64,000 bases of DNA, from contig NC_017941.2 of NCBI RefSeq assembly GCF_000306765.2, positions 1,178,001 through 1,242,000 on the forward strand, in the 5' to 3' direction. Source of the stretch: Haloferax mediterranei ATCC 33500. GTDB lineage: Archaea; Halobacteriota; Halobacteria; Halobacteriales; Haloferacaceae. The notes under the pieces are model-generated. The model was given only the letters and a program-made list of their open reading frames with translations. It was not told the origin of the DNA and ran no database searches. The position numbers and the translations under genes were made by a program. This document shows, piece by piece, positions 1-8,976 of the stretch (positions are counted from its first letter, which is position 1; each line of letters starts with the position of its first letter).

Positions 1-264
1 CTGCTCGCAAGCAACGTCGGCCAGCCCGAGGCGGCGGCGACGACACTCGGCGCGTTCGGGTTCGCCGTCGGCACGCTTACCATCATTGCACACCTCCTCG
101 CCGACGCGCTCACGCCAGCGGGAATCCGTCCGTTGTGGCCGCTTTCGTCCCGGAAATTCACGCTCTCGCTGTGGACCGCCGATAACACCGTTGCCAACTA
201 CGGACTCTTCGCAGTCGGCGTCTTCGCGGTTGCGGCGGCGGCCTACCTCTCGCTTATCCTTTGA
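1..264 (+). CDS. Metal-dependent hydrolase-like membrane protein (DUF457/YdjM family), 3' part
   Basis: The reading frame is open from base 1 and ends at TGA 262-264, so only the last 87 residues are present. They contain the pattern HLLADALTPAGIRPLWPLS, a His/Asp-rich HxxxD...TxxG...LxPxS signature I associate with the YdjM/DUF457 family of membrane-bound metal-dependent hydrolases. A hydrophobic helix follows at the C-terminus. The physiological substrate is unknown. The family call rests on this motif only; the N-terminal part lies before the window. Confidence 0.7.
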   Translation: MLASNVGQPEAAATTLGAFGFAVGTLTIIAHLLADALTPAGIRPLWPLSSRKFTLSLWTADNTVANYGLFAVGVFAVAAAAYLSLIL

Positions 265-341
265 ACGAGCGCGGCCGCACTTCCCATATCGTCCCTCGAA
301 TCTGAGGAATCATTAAGGTCTGTCCGGGAGTGAACCGAGGC

Positions 342-923
342 ATGGACGACGATGCGATGCGCCGATTCCCGGTGCCCGACCTCGACGACCTCCCGGACGA
401 CCTGCGCGAGCGAATCGAAGACGAGACAGAACGCGCCGGGTTTACGCCCAACGTCTTCGCCGCGCTCGCGTACAAGCCCTCGCACTGGCGGGCCTTCTTC
501 GACTACCACGACGCCCTCGTCGACGACACGGACCTCGAACGCCACGAAGTCGAGATGATAATCGTCGCCGTCTCGGGTGTCAACCACTGTTACTACTGCA
601 ACGTCGCCCACGGCGCACTCCTTCGTATCTACGCGGAAGACCCGCTTCTCGCGGACCAACTGGTCGCCAACTACCGTACTGCGGATATCCCCGAGAAGCA
701 CAAGACGATGCTCGACGTGGCGGTCAAACTCACCGAGCGCCCGGTCGAAGTCGGCGAAGACGACCTCCAGCGACTCCGAGACGTAGGGTTCTCTGAAGAG
801 GAAGTGTGGGATATCGGTGCGGTCACCGCCTTCTTCAACCTCAGCAACCGTATGACGATGTTCGCCGATATGCGACCTAATGAAGAGTTCCACACGCTCG
901 GGCGGGAATCTCGCGGGGACTAA
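342..923 (+). CDS. AhpD-like / carboxymuconolactone decarboxylase-fold peroxidase-related protein
   Basis: A 193-aa soluble protein. Residues 83-90 read CYYCNVAH, the CxxC...H redox motif of AhpD-like proteins, in which the two cysteines support peroxide or disulfide reduction. The helical flanks and length match the 'uncharacterised peroxidase-related enzyme' branch. I chose ATG 342 over GTG 330 because a TATA-like CATTAAG at about 311-317 places the transcript start near the ATG, giving a leaderless message. It stands alone between a hydrolase and cspA. The partner reductant is not evident. Confidence 0.8.
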   Translation: MDDDAMRRFPVPDLDDLPDDLRERIEDETERAGFTPNVFAALAYKPSHWRAFFDYHDALVDDTDLERHEVEMIIVAVSGVNHCYYCNVAHGALLRIYAEDPLLADQLVANYRTADIPEKHKTMLDVAVKLTERPVEVGEDDLQRLRDVGFSEEEVWDIGAVTAFFNLSNRMTMFADMRPNEEFHTLGRESRGD

Positions 924-1005
924 AAACGCGAGGTGTGTTACTACTCGCCATTTATTGTCAACCAGCGGAACTCTTATGGCCTCGTCCGGAGACCGTTGAC
1001 ACGCA

Positions 1006-1200
1006 ATGGCGAAAGGCAAGGTTGCATTCTTCAAGTCCTCCGGCGGCTACGGCTTCATCGAGACAGAAGACCACGACGACGACGTGTTCTTCCACATGGA
1101 GGATATCGGCGGCCCTGACCTCGAAGAGGGTCAGGAAGTGGAGTTCGAAATCGAGCAGGCCGATAAAGGCCCGCGTGCGATCAACGTAACGCGGCTCTAA
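1006..1200 (+). CDS. cspA: Cold-shock domain protein CspA
   Basis: A 64-aa single cold-shock domain. The RNP1-type motif GGYGFI (residues 13-18) and RNP2-type motif DVFFHM (about 26-31) are intact, and the length is typical of CspA. The family binds single-stranded RNA or DNA and acts as an RNA chaperone. A TATA-like CTTATGG at about 972-978 lies about 30 nt before the ATG, consistent with leaderless transcription. A T-rich stretch follows the gene. Confidence 0.95.
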   Translation: MAKGKVAFFKSSGGYGFIETEDHDDDVFFHMEDIGGPDLEEGQEVEFEIEQADKGPRAINVTRL

Positions 1201-1241
1201 GTCTGCGGACGCTTCGACCGACGGCGACTCGACTGCAAACA

Positions 1242-1257
1242 GAGTTTTTCATTTTCA
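1242..1257 (+). terminator. T-rich terminator after cspA
   Basis: AGTTTTTCATTTTC lies about 40 nt after the cspA stop. Archaeal intrinsic termination occurs at T-runs of this kind, and no hairpin is needed. The same stretch lies beyond the end of the convergent creatininase-like gene. Confidence 0.4.
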
Positions 1258-1324
1258 GTCGGTGAGCGGCGCGGCTCCGGCGTATCGACCGCCCGTGGTC
1301 GCGCCATGTGAGGTGGGAGTTCAG

Positions 1325-2125
1325 CTACCGGCGCTCGCCCGGTTGTGGGTCGGCGTGAGCGGGCGCAAGTAGGTCATCTATCGGTTGTGCGTCGAGCCAT
1401 TCGAGCAGTCGGACGAGTTGGTCGCTCGCGGCCTCGAACAACGTCGCCCCTGCTTCGGGCGTGGCGTCTGTCTGGTCACCGAAGACGCCGTTTTCGGAGT
1501 TCTCGATGGCGTCGTAGAACGTCCGCGCGCCGTGCTCGCGGTAGTCGCGGCCCTTGAAGGTTGTTCGCCCGCCGTCGCGAGCGTCTTCGAGTTGGTCTTC
1601 GCGGACGAGGTCGCGAGCGATGTGCATAATCATCGCCGTCTCCTTCGGACCGCCGTGCGGGCCGGGATGGTCGAACAGGTCGGTCACGAGGTCCGGAATC
1701 GACTTGTCCCACATCCACTCGATGGCGTACATCGTGCCGTCATCGCGGAGGCGGCGGCCGACTTCGCGGAGGTGCTGGACGTTGCCGCCGTGGGCGTTGA
1801 CGTACACGACGCGGTCGATACCGTGGTACGCGAGGTTGCGCGTCATCGACTCCACGTAATCTCTGAACTGCGGGGCGTCGACCCACATGGTTCCGTGGAA
1901 CTGTCGGTGGTGCGGACTCACGCCGACATTCACAGTGGGCGTACAGAGAAAGCCGGTTTTACCGGCCGCATCGCGGGCCAACGACTCCGCGATGAGGTGG
2001 TCAGTCGCGAGCGGGAGGTGCGGGCCGTGCTGTTCGGTCGACCCGAGCGGGACGACTGCAAGCGACGATTCGGCGACGTAGTCGCCCAGTTCTGGCCACG
2101 TCTGGTCCGCGATGTACATGACCAT
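1325..2125 (-). CDS. Creatininase-family amidohydrolase
   Basis: A 266-aa protein with the creatininase metal-binding signature. STEQHGPHLPLATD (about residues 29-42) supplies Glu, His and Asp ligands, NAHGGN is central, and GPHGGPKETAM carries a further Glu/His. Archaeal members include ArfB-like formamide hydrolases of riboflavin/F420 synthesis and MftE-like peptidases, so the substrate is not fixed by the family. ATG 2125 is favoured over ATG 2119 because TTTA-containing sequence at about 2152-2155 sits 27 nt upstream. It is convergent with cspA. Confidence 0.85.
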   Translation of the reverse strand: MVMYIADQTWPELGDYVAESSLAVVPLGSTEQHGPHLPLATDHLIAESLARDAAGKTGFLCTPTVNVGVSPHHRQFHGTMWVDAPQFRDYVESMTRNLAYHGIDRVVYVNAHGGNVQHLREVGRRLRDDGTMYAIEWMWDKSIPDLVTDLFDHPGPHGGPKETAMIMHIARDLVREDQLEDARDGGRTTFKGRDYREHGARTFYDAIENSENGVFGDQTDATPEAGATLFEAASDQLVRLLEWLDAQPIDDLLAPAHADPQPGERR

Positions 2126-2175
2126 CACGACGCAGCGGCGGGTAAAGAAAGTAAAGTGCGAGTGAATCTTCTGAC

Positions 2176-3783
2176 CTATTCGCGCTCTTGGGACCGCAGT
2201 TCGATGCGGCGAATTTTCCCCGAAGAGGTCTTCGGGAGTTCGTCGACGAACTCGATTTCGCGCGGGTACTTGTACGGCGCAGTTTCCTCTTTCATGAACG
2301 CCTGGAGTTCGTCCACGAGTTCGTCGGAGCCTTCGTATCCTCCGGTGAGAACGACGAACGCCTTGACGATACTTCCGCGTTCCTCGTGGGGACTTCCGAC
2401 CGCCGCGGCCTCCGCGACCGCCTCGTGAGAGACGAGCGCGTCTTCGACCTCGAAGGGACCGATGCGGTAGCCCGCAGAGATGATGATGTCGTCGGCGCGG
2501 CCCTCGAAGAAGAAGTAGCCGTCCTCGTCGCGAGAGGCGAGGTCGCCGGTGCGGTAGTAGTCGCCGGCGAACGTCTTTTCGTCCAGATGTGGCTTCTCGT
2601 AGTAGCCGTCGAAGATGCCCGGACAGTCGACCGGGACCGCAATCTCGCCGATTTCGCCGTCGTCGACTTCTTCTCCGTCTTCGTCGATGAGGGTGGTTCC
2701 GAGACCCGGCGTCGGCTTGCCCATGCTGCCGGGTTTCACGTCGATACCGGGGTAGTTCGTGAGGAGGGCCACCGTCTCGGTCTGTCCGTAGCCGTCGCGG
2801 GGAATCACGTCGAACGCTTCGCGGAACGCTTCGATTGGCTCGCGGTTGAGCGGTTCACCCGCCGAAAGCGCCTCTTTCAGTTTCAGGTCGTACGAGGCGA
2901 GGTCGTGCTGGGCAAACATCCGATACTGGGTTGGGACGGCACAGAGCCGAGTGATTCCCTCTTCTTCCATGATATCGAGGAACGTCTCGGGTTCGAAGTC
3001 GCCGCGATAGACGAACTGTGTCGCGCCCGTCGTCAGTCCGACGCCGACGGGACTCCAGAACCACTTCGCCCAGCCGGTGCCGGTCGTCGCCCAGAGGAGT
3101 TCGTCAGAGAGGTCGTCGTCGGCCGTGACGCCCCACCAGTAGGGCGCGTTGACGAGTTCGAAACAGCGCATCCAGCGGTGGCGGTGGCGGACCGGTTTCG
3201 GCTTACCCGTCGTCCCCGACGTGTAGTTGATGGACATCGGGTCTTCGGCCTTCAGTTCCGGGCCGTCGTGGCGGTCCGACTCGCCAGCGACTACCTCGTC
3301 GAATTCGGTCCAACCGTCGGCGTCACCGCCGAGGACGACGAAGTGTTCGAGCGGCGTGTCGGCTCGCACCTCGTCGACCATACCGACGAGCGACTCGTGG
3401 ACGATTGCGGTCGTCGCTTCACAGTCGTTCGCGCGGAATTCGATGTCCTTGGGCTTGAGCATCGACGAACTCGGGACGAGCAGCGCGCCCCGCTTGAGCG
3501 CGCCGAGTTGGATGGCGAACACGTCAGGGTCACGCGGAAGCAGGTGAATGACGCGGTCGCCCTTTTCGACGCCCATCGATTCGAGCGCATTGGCAAACCG
3601 ATTCATGTCGCGCCGAAGGTCGTCGTAGGTTCGTTCCTCACGCCCGCCGTCGGCGTCGCGGAACTTCAGCGCGACCCGGTCGCCGAACGAGTCGGCGTGC
3701 GATTCGATAACCGCAGGGATGTTGTACCCTTCCGGGATGTCCCACTCGAACGATTCCAACTCGACCGTGTAATCGATTGCCAT
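2176..3783 (-). CDS. AMP-forming acyl-CoA synthetase (medium-chain type)
   Basis: A 535-aa ANL-superfamily ligase. The P-loop-like motif YTSGTTGKPKP is at about residues 187-197, DGYGQTE and YRTGDLASRDEDGYFFFEGRADDIIISAGYR give the adenylation core and hinge, and PKTSSGKIRR near the C-terminus carries the catalytic lysine. It should activate a carboxylic acid as acyl-AMP and load it onto CoA. The order and spacing of motifs fit the medium-chain (ACSM/MACS) branch rather than acetyl-CoA synthetase. ATG 3783 starts the conserved N-terminus; an upstream GTG extension lacks conserved features. Confidence 0.9.
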   Translation of the reverse strand: MAIDYTVELESFEWDIPEGYNIPAVIESHADSFGDRVALKFRDADGGREERTYDDLRRDMNRFANALESMGVEKGDRVIHLLPRDPDVFAIQLGALKRGALLVPSSSMLKPKDIEFRANDCEATTAIVHESLVGMVDEVRADTPLEHFVVLGGDADGWTEFDEVVAGESDRHDGPELKAEDPMSINYTSGTTGKPKPVRHRHRWMRCFELVNAPYWWGVTADDDLSDELLWATTGTGWAKWFWSPVGVGLTTGATQFVYRGDFEPETFLDIMEEEGITRLCAVPTQYRMFAQHDLASYDLKLKEALSAGEPLNREPIEAFREAFDVIPRDGYGQTETVALLTNYPGIDVKPGSMGKPTPGLGTTLIDEDGEEVDDGEIGEIAVPVDCPGIFDGYYEKPHLDEKTFAGDYYRTGDLASRDEDGYFFFEGRADDIIISAGYRIGPFEVEDALVSHEAVAEAAAVGSPHEERGSIVKAFVVLTGGYEGSDELVDELQAFMKEETAPYKYPREIEFVDELPKTSSGKIRRIELRSQERE

Positions 3784-3849
3784 GGCTCGACAGACAGAGA
3801 GGACCATAATAATTGTTCGTCCGAAATTTGACGGGTGTTCGGCGCGCCG

Positions 3850-4971
3850 TCAGGCCATCGGTGCGCCTTCTTGTGAACCCTCGTCGGCCGCACCCACGTC
3901 GTCGTCGCCGTCGTGGCCGGATTCACCGCGGAGTGCCAGCGCGAACGCGCCGAGACCCACGATGAGGACGGCGAACTCGAGGACGCCTCCGAGGGGGACG
4001 AAATCGAGCAACGTGAGGACGAACAAGCCGGTGAACAGCGCGACCCAGCGGTTGTTGTAGTCGGCCAACGAGAGGAGCCACGCCCCGAGGACGAGCGCGC
4101 CGTAGATGCTCGCCACCCAAAGGGCTAAGAGGAATCCGACGCCGCCGGCGAGCGACAGCGGGATTCCCACGATGGTCAAGAGCAGCACGAGCAGGACGAT
4201 TGGAACGCCGACGATGGTGAGGAGTCCCGCGCCGCCGCTCCGGACGGCTTTTTTCGTTCCGAGTCCCGTCACGCGGCGGGCGAACTCGGGGGCGACGAGG
4301 ACGATAATCGAACCGAGGACGAGGTTCACGAGGAGCCAGTAGCCCGAAAACACCCAATTCGGAATCGTTGGCCCTTCAAACTGGCCGAACTCGACTGGGA
4401 CACCCGCGATTGGCGGGGAGTCGATTCCGACGTTGTCGACCTCCGTCACGCCGCCATCGACGACGGCCGCGGAGTCGATAGCTGTGCTCTCCGCATTGTA
4501 TTCGAGCGACCCGCCGACGCGAGTGTTCGGACCGACAACGAGGTCTTCAGCGCCGACTCTCACATCACCGCCAACTGCACCGTCGAGTCTGACGTTGCCA
4601 CCGGCGGCCTCCAACGACCCATCGATAGTGGCGGTGTCACGCACGAAAACCGCGCCCGCGGAGAGGCTCACGTCGCCACCGACCGTTCCTTCGATAGTCG
4701 CGGAGCCTGCGACGCCTTCGAGCGTCCCGGTAATCTCGCCAGTCTCCGTCACGAGGACCGTCCCCGCGGTGGTCTCTACGTTGCCATCGACCGTTCCGGC
4801 GATGACGACCGTCCCGCCGATTGCTTCGAGGTCGCCGGTGAAGGTTTCTCCTTCCTCGACGACGACGGTACCGCCGGCTGACGGCCCTTGCTGTGCGGTC
4901 GCGACGCCTGCGAGCGAGCCGACGACGAGAACCGCCAACAGGAGTGCAACCAATTGTTTGGATGTGAACAT
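3850..4971 (-). CDS. Bactofilin-like polymer-forming membrane protein
   Basis: A 373-aa protein in two parts. A signal peptide (about 1-27, ending ATAQQ) precedes about 170 residues of short repeated beta-turns of the type GTVxGxVxxxAGxVxV, the right-handed beta-helix pattern of bactofilin/polymer-forming proteins. The C-terminal half has several strongly hydrophobic helices and an acidic tail (DGDDDVGAADEG). The repeat region is therefore probably displayed outside a membrane-anchored domain. ATG 4971 is used; the 4980 alternative is a GTG. Confidence 0.75.
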   Translation of the reverse strand: MFTSKQLVALLLAVLVVGSLAGVATAQQGPSAGGTVVVEEGETFTGDLEAIGGTVVIAGTVDGNVETTAGTVLVTETGEITGTLEGVAGSATIEGTVGGDVSLSAGAVFVRDTATIDGSLEAAGGNVRLDGAVGGDVRVGAEDLVVGPNTRVGGSLEYNAESTAIDSAAVVDGGVTEVDNVGIDSPPIAGVPVEFGQFEGPTIPNWVFSGYWLLVNLVLGSIIVLVAPEFARRVTGLGTKKAVRSGGAGLLTIVGVPIVLLVLLLTIVGIPLSLAGGVGFLLALWVASIYGALVLGAWLLSLADYNNRWVALFTGLFVLTLLDFVPLGGVLEFAVLIVGLGAFALALRGESGHDGDDDVGAADEGSQEGAPMA

Positions 4972-5140
4972 CGGAATCACCGAGGCTTAGCCTCGGTTTA
5001 CTGATACGATGCGCCGGAGTATAAACATCGAGTGACACTTTCAGTATCGGAGAATCAGCCTCGTCAGTGGAAGACCGAGGGCAGTGTCGAAACCATCCGG
5101 TTCGTCCACCTTTTTGCTGATTGCCGGAGACGGTTCGCGC

Positions 5141-6115
5141 ATGGAGTACACGACGCTCGGGAACACCGGCATGGAGGTCTCCCGCATCTGTCTCGGCTGT
5201 ATGAGTTTCGGCACCTCCGACTGGCGCGAGTGGGTCTTAGACGAGGAGGCAGGCCTCGAACTGGTCGACCGCGCAATCGACCTCGGTATCAACTTCTTCG
5301 ACACCGCGAACATGTATTCGAACGGCGAGTCGGAGCGCATTCTCGGAAAGGCGCTGGAGGGCCGCCGCGACGAGAACGTCGTCGCCTCGAAGGTGTACTT
5401 CCAGATGGACGAAAACGACCCGAACTCGGGCGGTCTCTCCCGGAAGGCCATCGAGCAGGAACTCGACAACTCCCTCGACCGCCTCGGGATGGAGACGCTC
5501 GACCTGCTCCAGATTCACCGCTGGGACGACGACACCCCTATCGAGACGACGATGCGCGCCCTCGACGACGCGATTCGGCGGGAGAAAACCCGGTATATCG
5601 GCGCGTCGTCGATGTGGGCACACCAGTTCGCCGAAGCGCAGTACACGGCCGACTCGCTCGGTCTCGACCGCTTCGCCACGATGCAGAACCACTACAACCT
5701 GCTCTACCGCGAGGAAGAACGCGAGATGCTACCCCTCTGTTCGAAACAGGGCGTCGGCGTCATGCCGTGGTCGCCGCTGGCCCGCGGCTATCTCACCCGC
5801 CCGCACGAGGAGTTCGAGGCGACGACCCGCGGCGAGACCGACGAACTCGCCAAGGACCACCCGTACTTCGAAGGCGGCGGCCGCGAAGTGAACGAACGCG
5901 TGCAGGAACTCGCCGCCGAAAAGGACGTGAAGATGGCGCAAATCGCGCTGTCGTGGGTGCTCCACAAGGACTGGGTCGACGCACCCATCGTCGGTACCAC
6001 GAGCGTCGAACACCTCGAAGACGCCGTCGAAGCGCTCGATATCACGCTCTCCGACTCGGATATCGAGTATCTCGAAGAGCCGTATCAGCCGGTTCGCGTC
6101 TCCGGCCACGACTAA
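5141..6115 (+). CDS. Aldo/keto reductase
   Basis: A 324-aa TIM-barrel oxidoreductase. The N-terminus MEYTTLGNTGMEVSRICLGCM is the classic AKR start. The catalytic set is visible: Asp in FFDTANMYSNG, the Tyr of the same motif, Lys in VASKVYF and His in LLQIHRWDD. The C-terminal IVGTTSVEHLEDAVEAL is the NADP-binding segment of AKR11/YajO-like enzymes. It likely reduces sugar or aldehyde substrates with NADPH. ATG 5141 begins the conserved domain; the longer GTG-started frame adds unlike sequence. Confidence 0.92.
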   Translation: MEYTTLGNTGMEVSRICLGCMSFGTSDWREWVLDEEAGLELVDRAIDLGINFFDTANMYSNGESERILGKALEGRRDENVVASKVYFQMDENDPNSGGLSRKAIEQELDNSLDRLGMETLDLLQIHRWDDDTPIETTMRALDDAIRREKTRYIGASSMWAHQFAEAQYTADSLGLDRFATMQNHYNLLYREEEREMLPLCSKQGVGVMPWSPLARGYLTRPHEEFEATTRGETDELAKDHPYFEGGGREVNERVQELAAEKDVKMAQIALSWVLHKDWVDAPIVGTTSVEHLEDAVEALDITLSDSDIEYLEEPYQPVRVSGHD

Positions 6116-6152
6116 GGGAAACCATTTCGGCCCCCAGCCGAGAGATTCGACC

Positions 6153-6647
6153 GTGTACGACGAACTCGCCAGACTCGCCCGCGACGACCCCGACAGAGTA
6201 GCTCTCGGTGTCGAGTTGGTTTTTGCGGCGGTCGCGCTCCTCGGCGTCGCGGCGACGCTCGTCTCACCAACTCTCTCCGCTTTCTTCCTCACCGACCTCG
6301 GGTTTCAGGTGGCGGCAGTCGCAATCGTCGCCCTCACGGTCACGTCGTTACTCGCCGCCTCGCGGCGCATCGTCCGCTTTGTCACCGGCCGCGGCGGCCT
6401 GAGTATCGAGTCGTTCTGGCGACTGCTCGAAGTGATGTTCGCGTTCTTCGTCACCGGTATCATCGCGTTTGCAGTTCAACTCGGCCAGTTCGCACCAAGC
6501 GTTCCCGACCCGCGTGGCAGCAGTCTCTTCGTCGGTCTCTTTCTCGCGTTTATCCTCGCGGGTGTCGGACTCGCGGTTATCGTCTGTCTCCGCGGGATGT
6601 GGCTCGTCGTGAACGCCGAGATTCAGTCCGCGCTGGGTGCGGACTGA
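6153..6647 (+). CDS. Four-helix membrane protein, unknown
   Basis: A 164-aa protein from GTG 6153 with four clear hydrophobic segments (about residues 23-42, 50-66, 90-107 and 124-146) and no recognised motif. A loop of the type SRRIVRFVTGRGGLSIESFWRLLE lies between helices 2 and 3. It overlaps the 3' end of the convergent MFS gene by 25 bp. Function unknown. Confidence 0.65.
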   Translation: MYDELARLARDDPDRVALGVELVFAAVALLGVAATLVSPTLSAFFLTDLGFQVAAVAIVALTVTSLLAASRRIVRFVTGRGGLSIESFWRLLEVMFAFFVTGIIAFAVQLGQFAPSVPDPRGSSLFVGLFLAFILAGVGLAVIVCLRGMWLVVNAEIQSALGAD

Positions 6648-7831
6648 GCCGCCTCGGCTCGGTCGAGTCGTCTGACCGCCCGAAGCGCGACGGTCGCAAT
6701 CGCAATCTCCGCGAATCCGACGACGAGAAAGGAAGGGAGGTAGCCAACCATGTCGGCGACGACGCCGCCGATGACGAATCCGGCGAGGAAACCGAGGCTG
6801 CCGAAGACGTTGAATCCGCCGAGCGCAGCACCGCGTTCGCCGGGCGGGGCGAGGTCGGTGACGAGTGCCATCGTCGCCGGTGCGACGAGTGCTCCGAAGA
6901 CACCGACGGCGACCATCAGTCCGGCCGCGAGTTCGAATGAGGGTGCGAGACCGACTGCGATGATGGAGACGCCGTACAGCATCGACCCGACGACGACAGG
7001 GGTGAACCGGCCGACGCGGTCAGAAAGCGACCCGAACGGGTACTGCAAGAGGGCGAACGGGACGAAAAAGAGCGCGAGCACGCCGCCCGCGACGGTGGCG
7101 TTCACGCCGAACGTTTCGCGGAAGTAGAACACGCCGACGAGCGCGAAGAACCCGGCGGTCATCCGGTCGATGAAGCCGAAGGCGTAGGGGACGGCGAACG
7201 CCGGTCGCGAGGCTAATTTTCGGAGGATAGTTCCGATTCCGACGCGGGTCGTATCGGGGGTTCGGTCGGGGACGGTAGTGACGATGAGGGCGACGAAGAT
7301 GAGCACCGCCGCCGCCGCGTAGAGGGGCGCAAGCGGGTCGAACGTCGAGAGTCGCCCGCCCACGACCGACCCGAGTGCGGCACCGAGTCCGATGGCGATA
7401 CCGGCAGCGCCCATATTCCGACCGTTTCCGCCCGCGAGGTCGGCGAGCATCGTAATCGACAGCGAGAACGCGCCGATGGTCATCGCACCGCCAAGCAGGC
7501 GGACGACGAGCACAGCCCCGAACGTCGCATCGAGTCCCGGCATCGTGGCGAGTGCGAGGAGTGCGAGATAGCTCGATGCGCCGCCTAGCGCGCCGATGAC
7601 GATGAGCCACGTCCGACTCCCGACCGTGTCGGAGATGGCCCCCCACACGCTCGAAAAGACGACGAACGCCGCGAACTCGGCGACGAGAAAGAGCATCCCC
7701 GCCGAGAGGTCGCCGCTGCTGCCGAGTCTCTCGACGAGGTCCGAGACGCCCGGATACAACAGGACCTGCGAGACGAGCACACCCCAAACCGCGAGAGCGA
7801 GCGTCATCCGTTCTCGGTTCGTCGAATCCAT
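6623..7831 (-). CDS. Major facilitator superfamily transporter
   Basis: A 402-aa integral membrane protein with about 12 hydrophobic segments. The loop between helices 2 and 3 (WGAISDTVGSRTWLIVIG) and its second-half counterpart (FGSLSDRVGRFTPVVVG) are MFS GxxxDRxGR-type signatures. It resembles drug or metabolite efflux carriers, but the substrate cannot be told. ATG 7831 (MDSTNRERM) is the start. The longer open frame through to 8917 is out-of-frame read-through of the neighbouring lipoprotein gene and is not real. Confidence 0.88.
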   Translation of the reverse strand: MDSTNRERMTLALAVWGVLVSQVLLYPGVSDLVERLGSSGDLSAGMLFLVAEFAAFVVFSSVWGAISDTVGSRTWLIVIGALGGASSYLALLALATMPGLDATFGAVLVVRLLGGAMTIGAFSLSITMLADLAGGNGRNMGAAGIAIGLGAALGSVVGGRLSTFDPLAPLYAAAAVLIFVALIVTTVPDRTPDTTRVGIGTILRKLASRPAFAVPYAFGFIDRMTAGFFALVGVFYFRETFGVNATVAGGVLALFFVPFALLQYPFGSLSDRVGRFTPVVVGSMLYGVSIIAVGLAPSFELAAGLMVAVGVFGALVAPATMALVTDLAPPGERGAALGGFNVFGSLGFLAGFVIGGVVADMVGYLPSFLVVGFAEIAIATVALRAVRRLDRAEAAQSAPSAD

Positions 7832-7905
7832 ACGTCGTCGGTCGTTCTGAATCAAAATAGCACTGTCCTTGTCGAATCGGTGTACTGTCCTTGTCGAATC
7901 GGTGG

Positions 7906-8976
7906 TCAACCGAGACGCGCGGGGTCGAAGTCGAGAAACGCCGTTTCGTATCCTTCGTGTCGTGCCACCTGCGGCGGCACGTCCACCGTCACGTCGACTT
8001 GGGGGTCGCCGATGTCCTCTTCTGCTGAGAGTCCCGATACAGGCGCGCCGTAGTGGAACCCGAGAGCAGGGTCTAGTCCGGGGTCGAGACGCCCATCGAA
8101 CTGGGTCGTTTCGCCGGTCGAGACGGCCGCAGAGATACCCATTCGTGGGACGACGAGCCGGTTGTAGGGCGTTTGCGCCGAGAGGGCGAGATAGGGGTCG
8201 TCGCCGAAGCGACTGTCTGAGACGACCGTCCCGGCAAGTCGAAGGCCACCGGTCGTCGCGGTTCCCAGCGAGTCGCCGGGGAGCGACTCGGGGACGGTCC
8301 CGAGCGGGACTGCATCCATTCCCATCGGGTCGAGTGCGGCCAAATTGCCCTTCTTCTCGTCGAGTAGTTTGTAGGTGATGTCGTTGCGGTCGTCCGCGCT
8401 GTACTCGAAGTCGAGCGTCGTCGATGCGGGCGACCCGAACTTCCCCGCGAAGTCGCCGAAGCGGGTCAGCGAGGGCGCGCCGACGTTCACCGTCACCTCG
8501 TATGTTCCGTCGCCGTCGAGGGCGAAATTCGCCCCGTAGTGGAATCCCATTCGCTGGGAGAGCATCGCGTAGACGACGTCTTCGCTGACGAGGTTGCCGT
8601 CGCGGGTAAGTTCGACAGAAAGGCCCGTGTCGGGCACGACGATACCTGTCTCGGGGTCCCAGACGGACACCATGAGGTGGACGTCCTCGCTGGCGGTGTG
8701 CGGGATTTTCGTCGTTCGGAACCCCGCAGACTCGTCGTCGATGACCCAGAATCGGTGGGGATAGCTGTAGAAGACGCCAACGCGAAGGTCGCCAGCGGCG
8801 GCCGTGCCGACCATCCGCATCCCTTCGATGTGGGTCGGGACGTACACCTCGTCGGGGCGGTTCGAGAGGACCGGTGGCTCGTTGGACGTGTAGAGTCGGC
8901 CGAGTTTGGCGAGACATCCTGAGAACCCCGCCGTTGCGACGGTTCCGGCCGTGACGAGGAACCGACGACGGTCCAT
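7906..8976 (-). CDS. Tat-exported lipoprotein, DUF7350-like (Tp34/iron-transport-related)
   Basis: A 356-aa protein with a twin-arginine signal (MDRRRFLVTAG) and lipobox-like FSGC at about residue 20. The mature part is beta-rich, with two related halves: VPTHIEGMRMVG...YPHRFWVIDD and LVVPRMGISAAVS...FHYGAPVSG. I recall haloarchaeal proteins like this as DUF7350, with remote resemblance to Tp34-type periplasmic iron-binding proteins; that is family memory, not proof. Its ATG overlaps the SCO1 stop codon by one base (TAATG), so the two genes are translationally coupled and may act together in copper or iron delivery outside the membrane. Confidence 0.7.
   Translation of the reverse strand: MDRRRFLVTAGTVATAGFSGCLAKLGRLYTSNEPPVLSNRPDEVYVPTHIEGMRMVGTAAAGDLRVGVFYSYPHRFWVIDDESAGFRTTKIPHTASEDVHLMVSVWDPETGIVVPDTGLSVELTRDGNLVSEDVVYAMLSQRMGFHYGANFALDGDGTYEVTVNVGAPSLTRFGDFAGKFGSPASTTLDFEYSADDRNDITYKLLDEKKGNLAALDPMGMDAVPLGTVPESLPGDSLGTATTGGLRLAGTVVSDSRFGDDPYLALSAQTPYNRLVVPRMGISAAVSTGETTQFDGRLDPGLDPALGFHYGAPVSGLSAEEDIGDPQVDVTVDVPPQVARHEGYETAFLDFDPARLG

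Noticed and set aside
2188..3831. 547-aa open frame antisense to the acyl-CoA synthetase
   Set aside because: Antisense of a well-conserved enzyme, with no motif of its own.
6623..8917. 764-aa open frame joining MFS and upstream sequence
   Set aside because: The first 360 residues are an Arg/Pro-rich out-of-frame reading of the lipoprotein gene; the real MFS start is ATG 7831.
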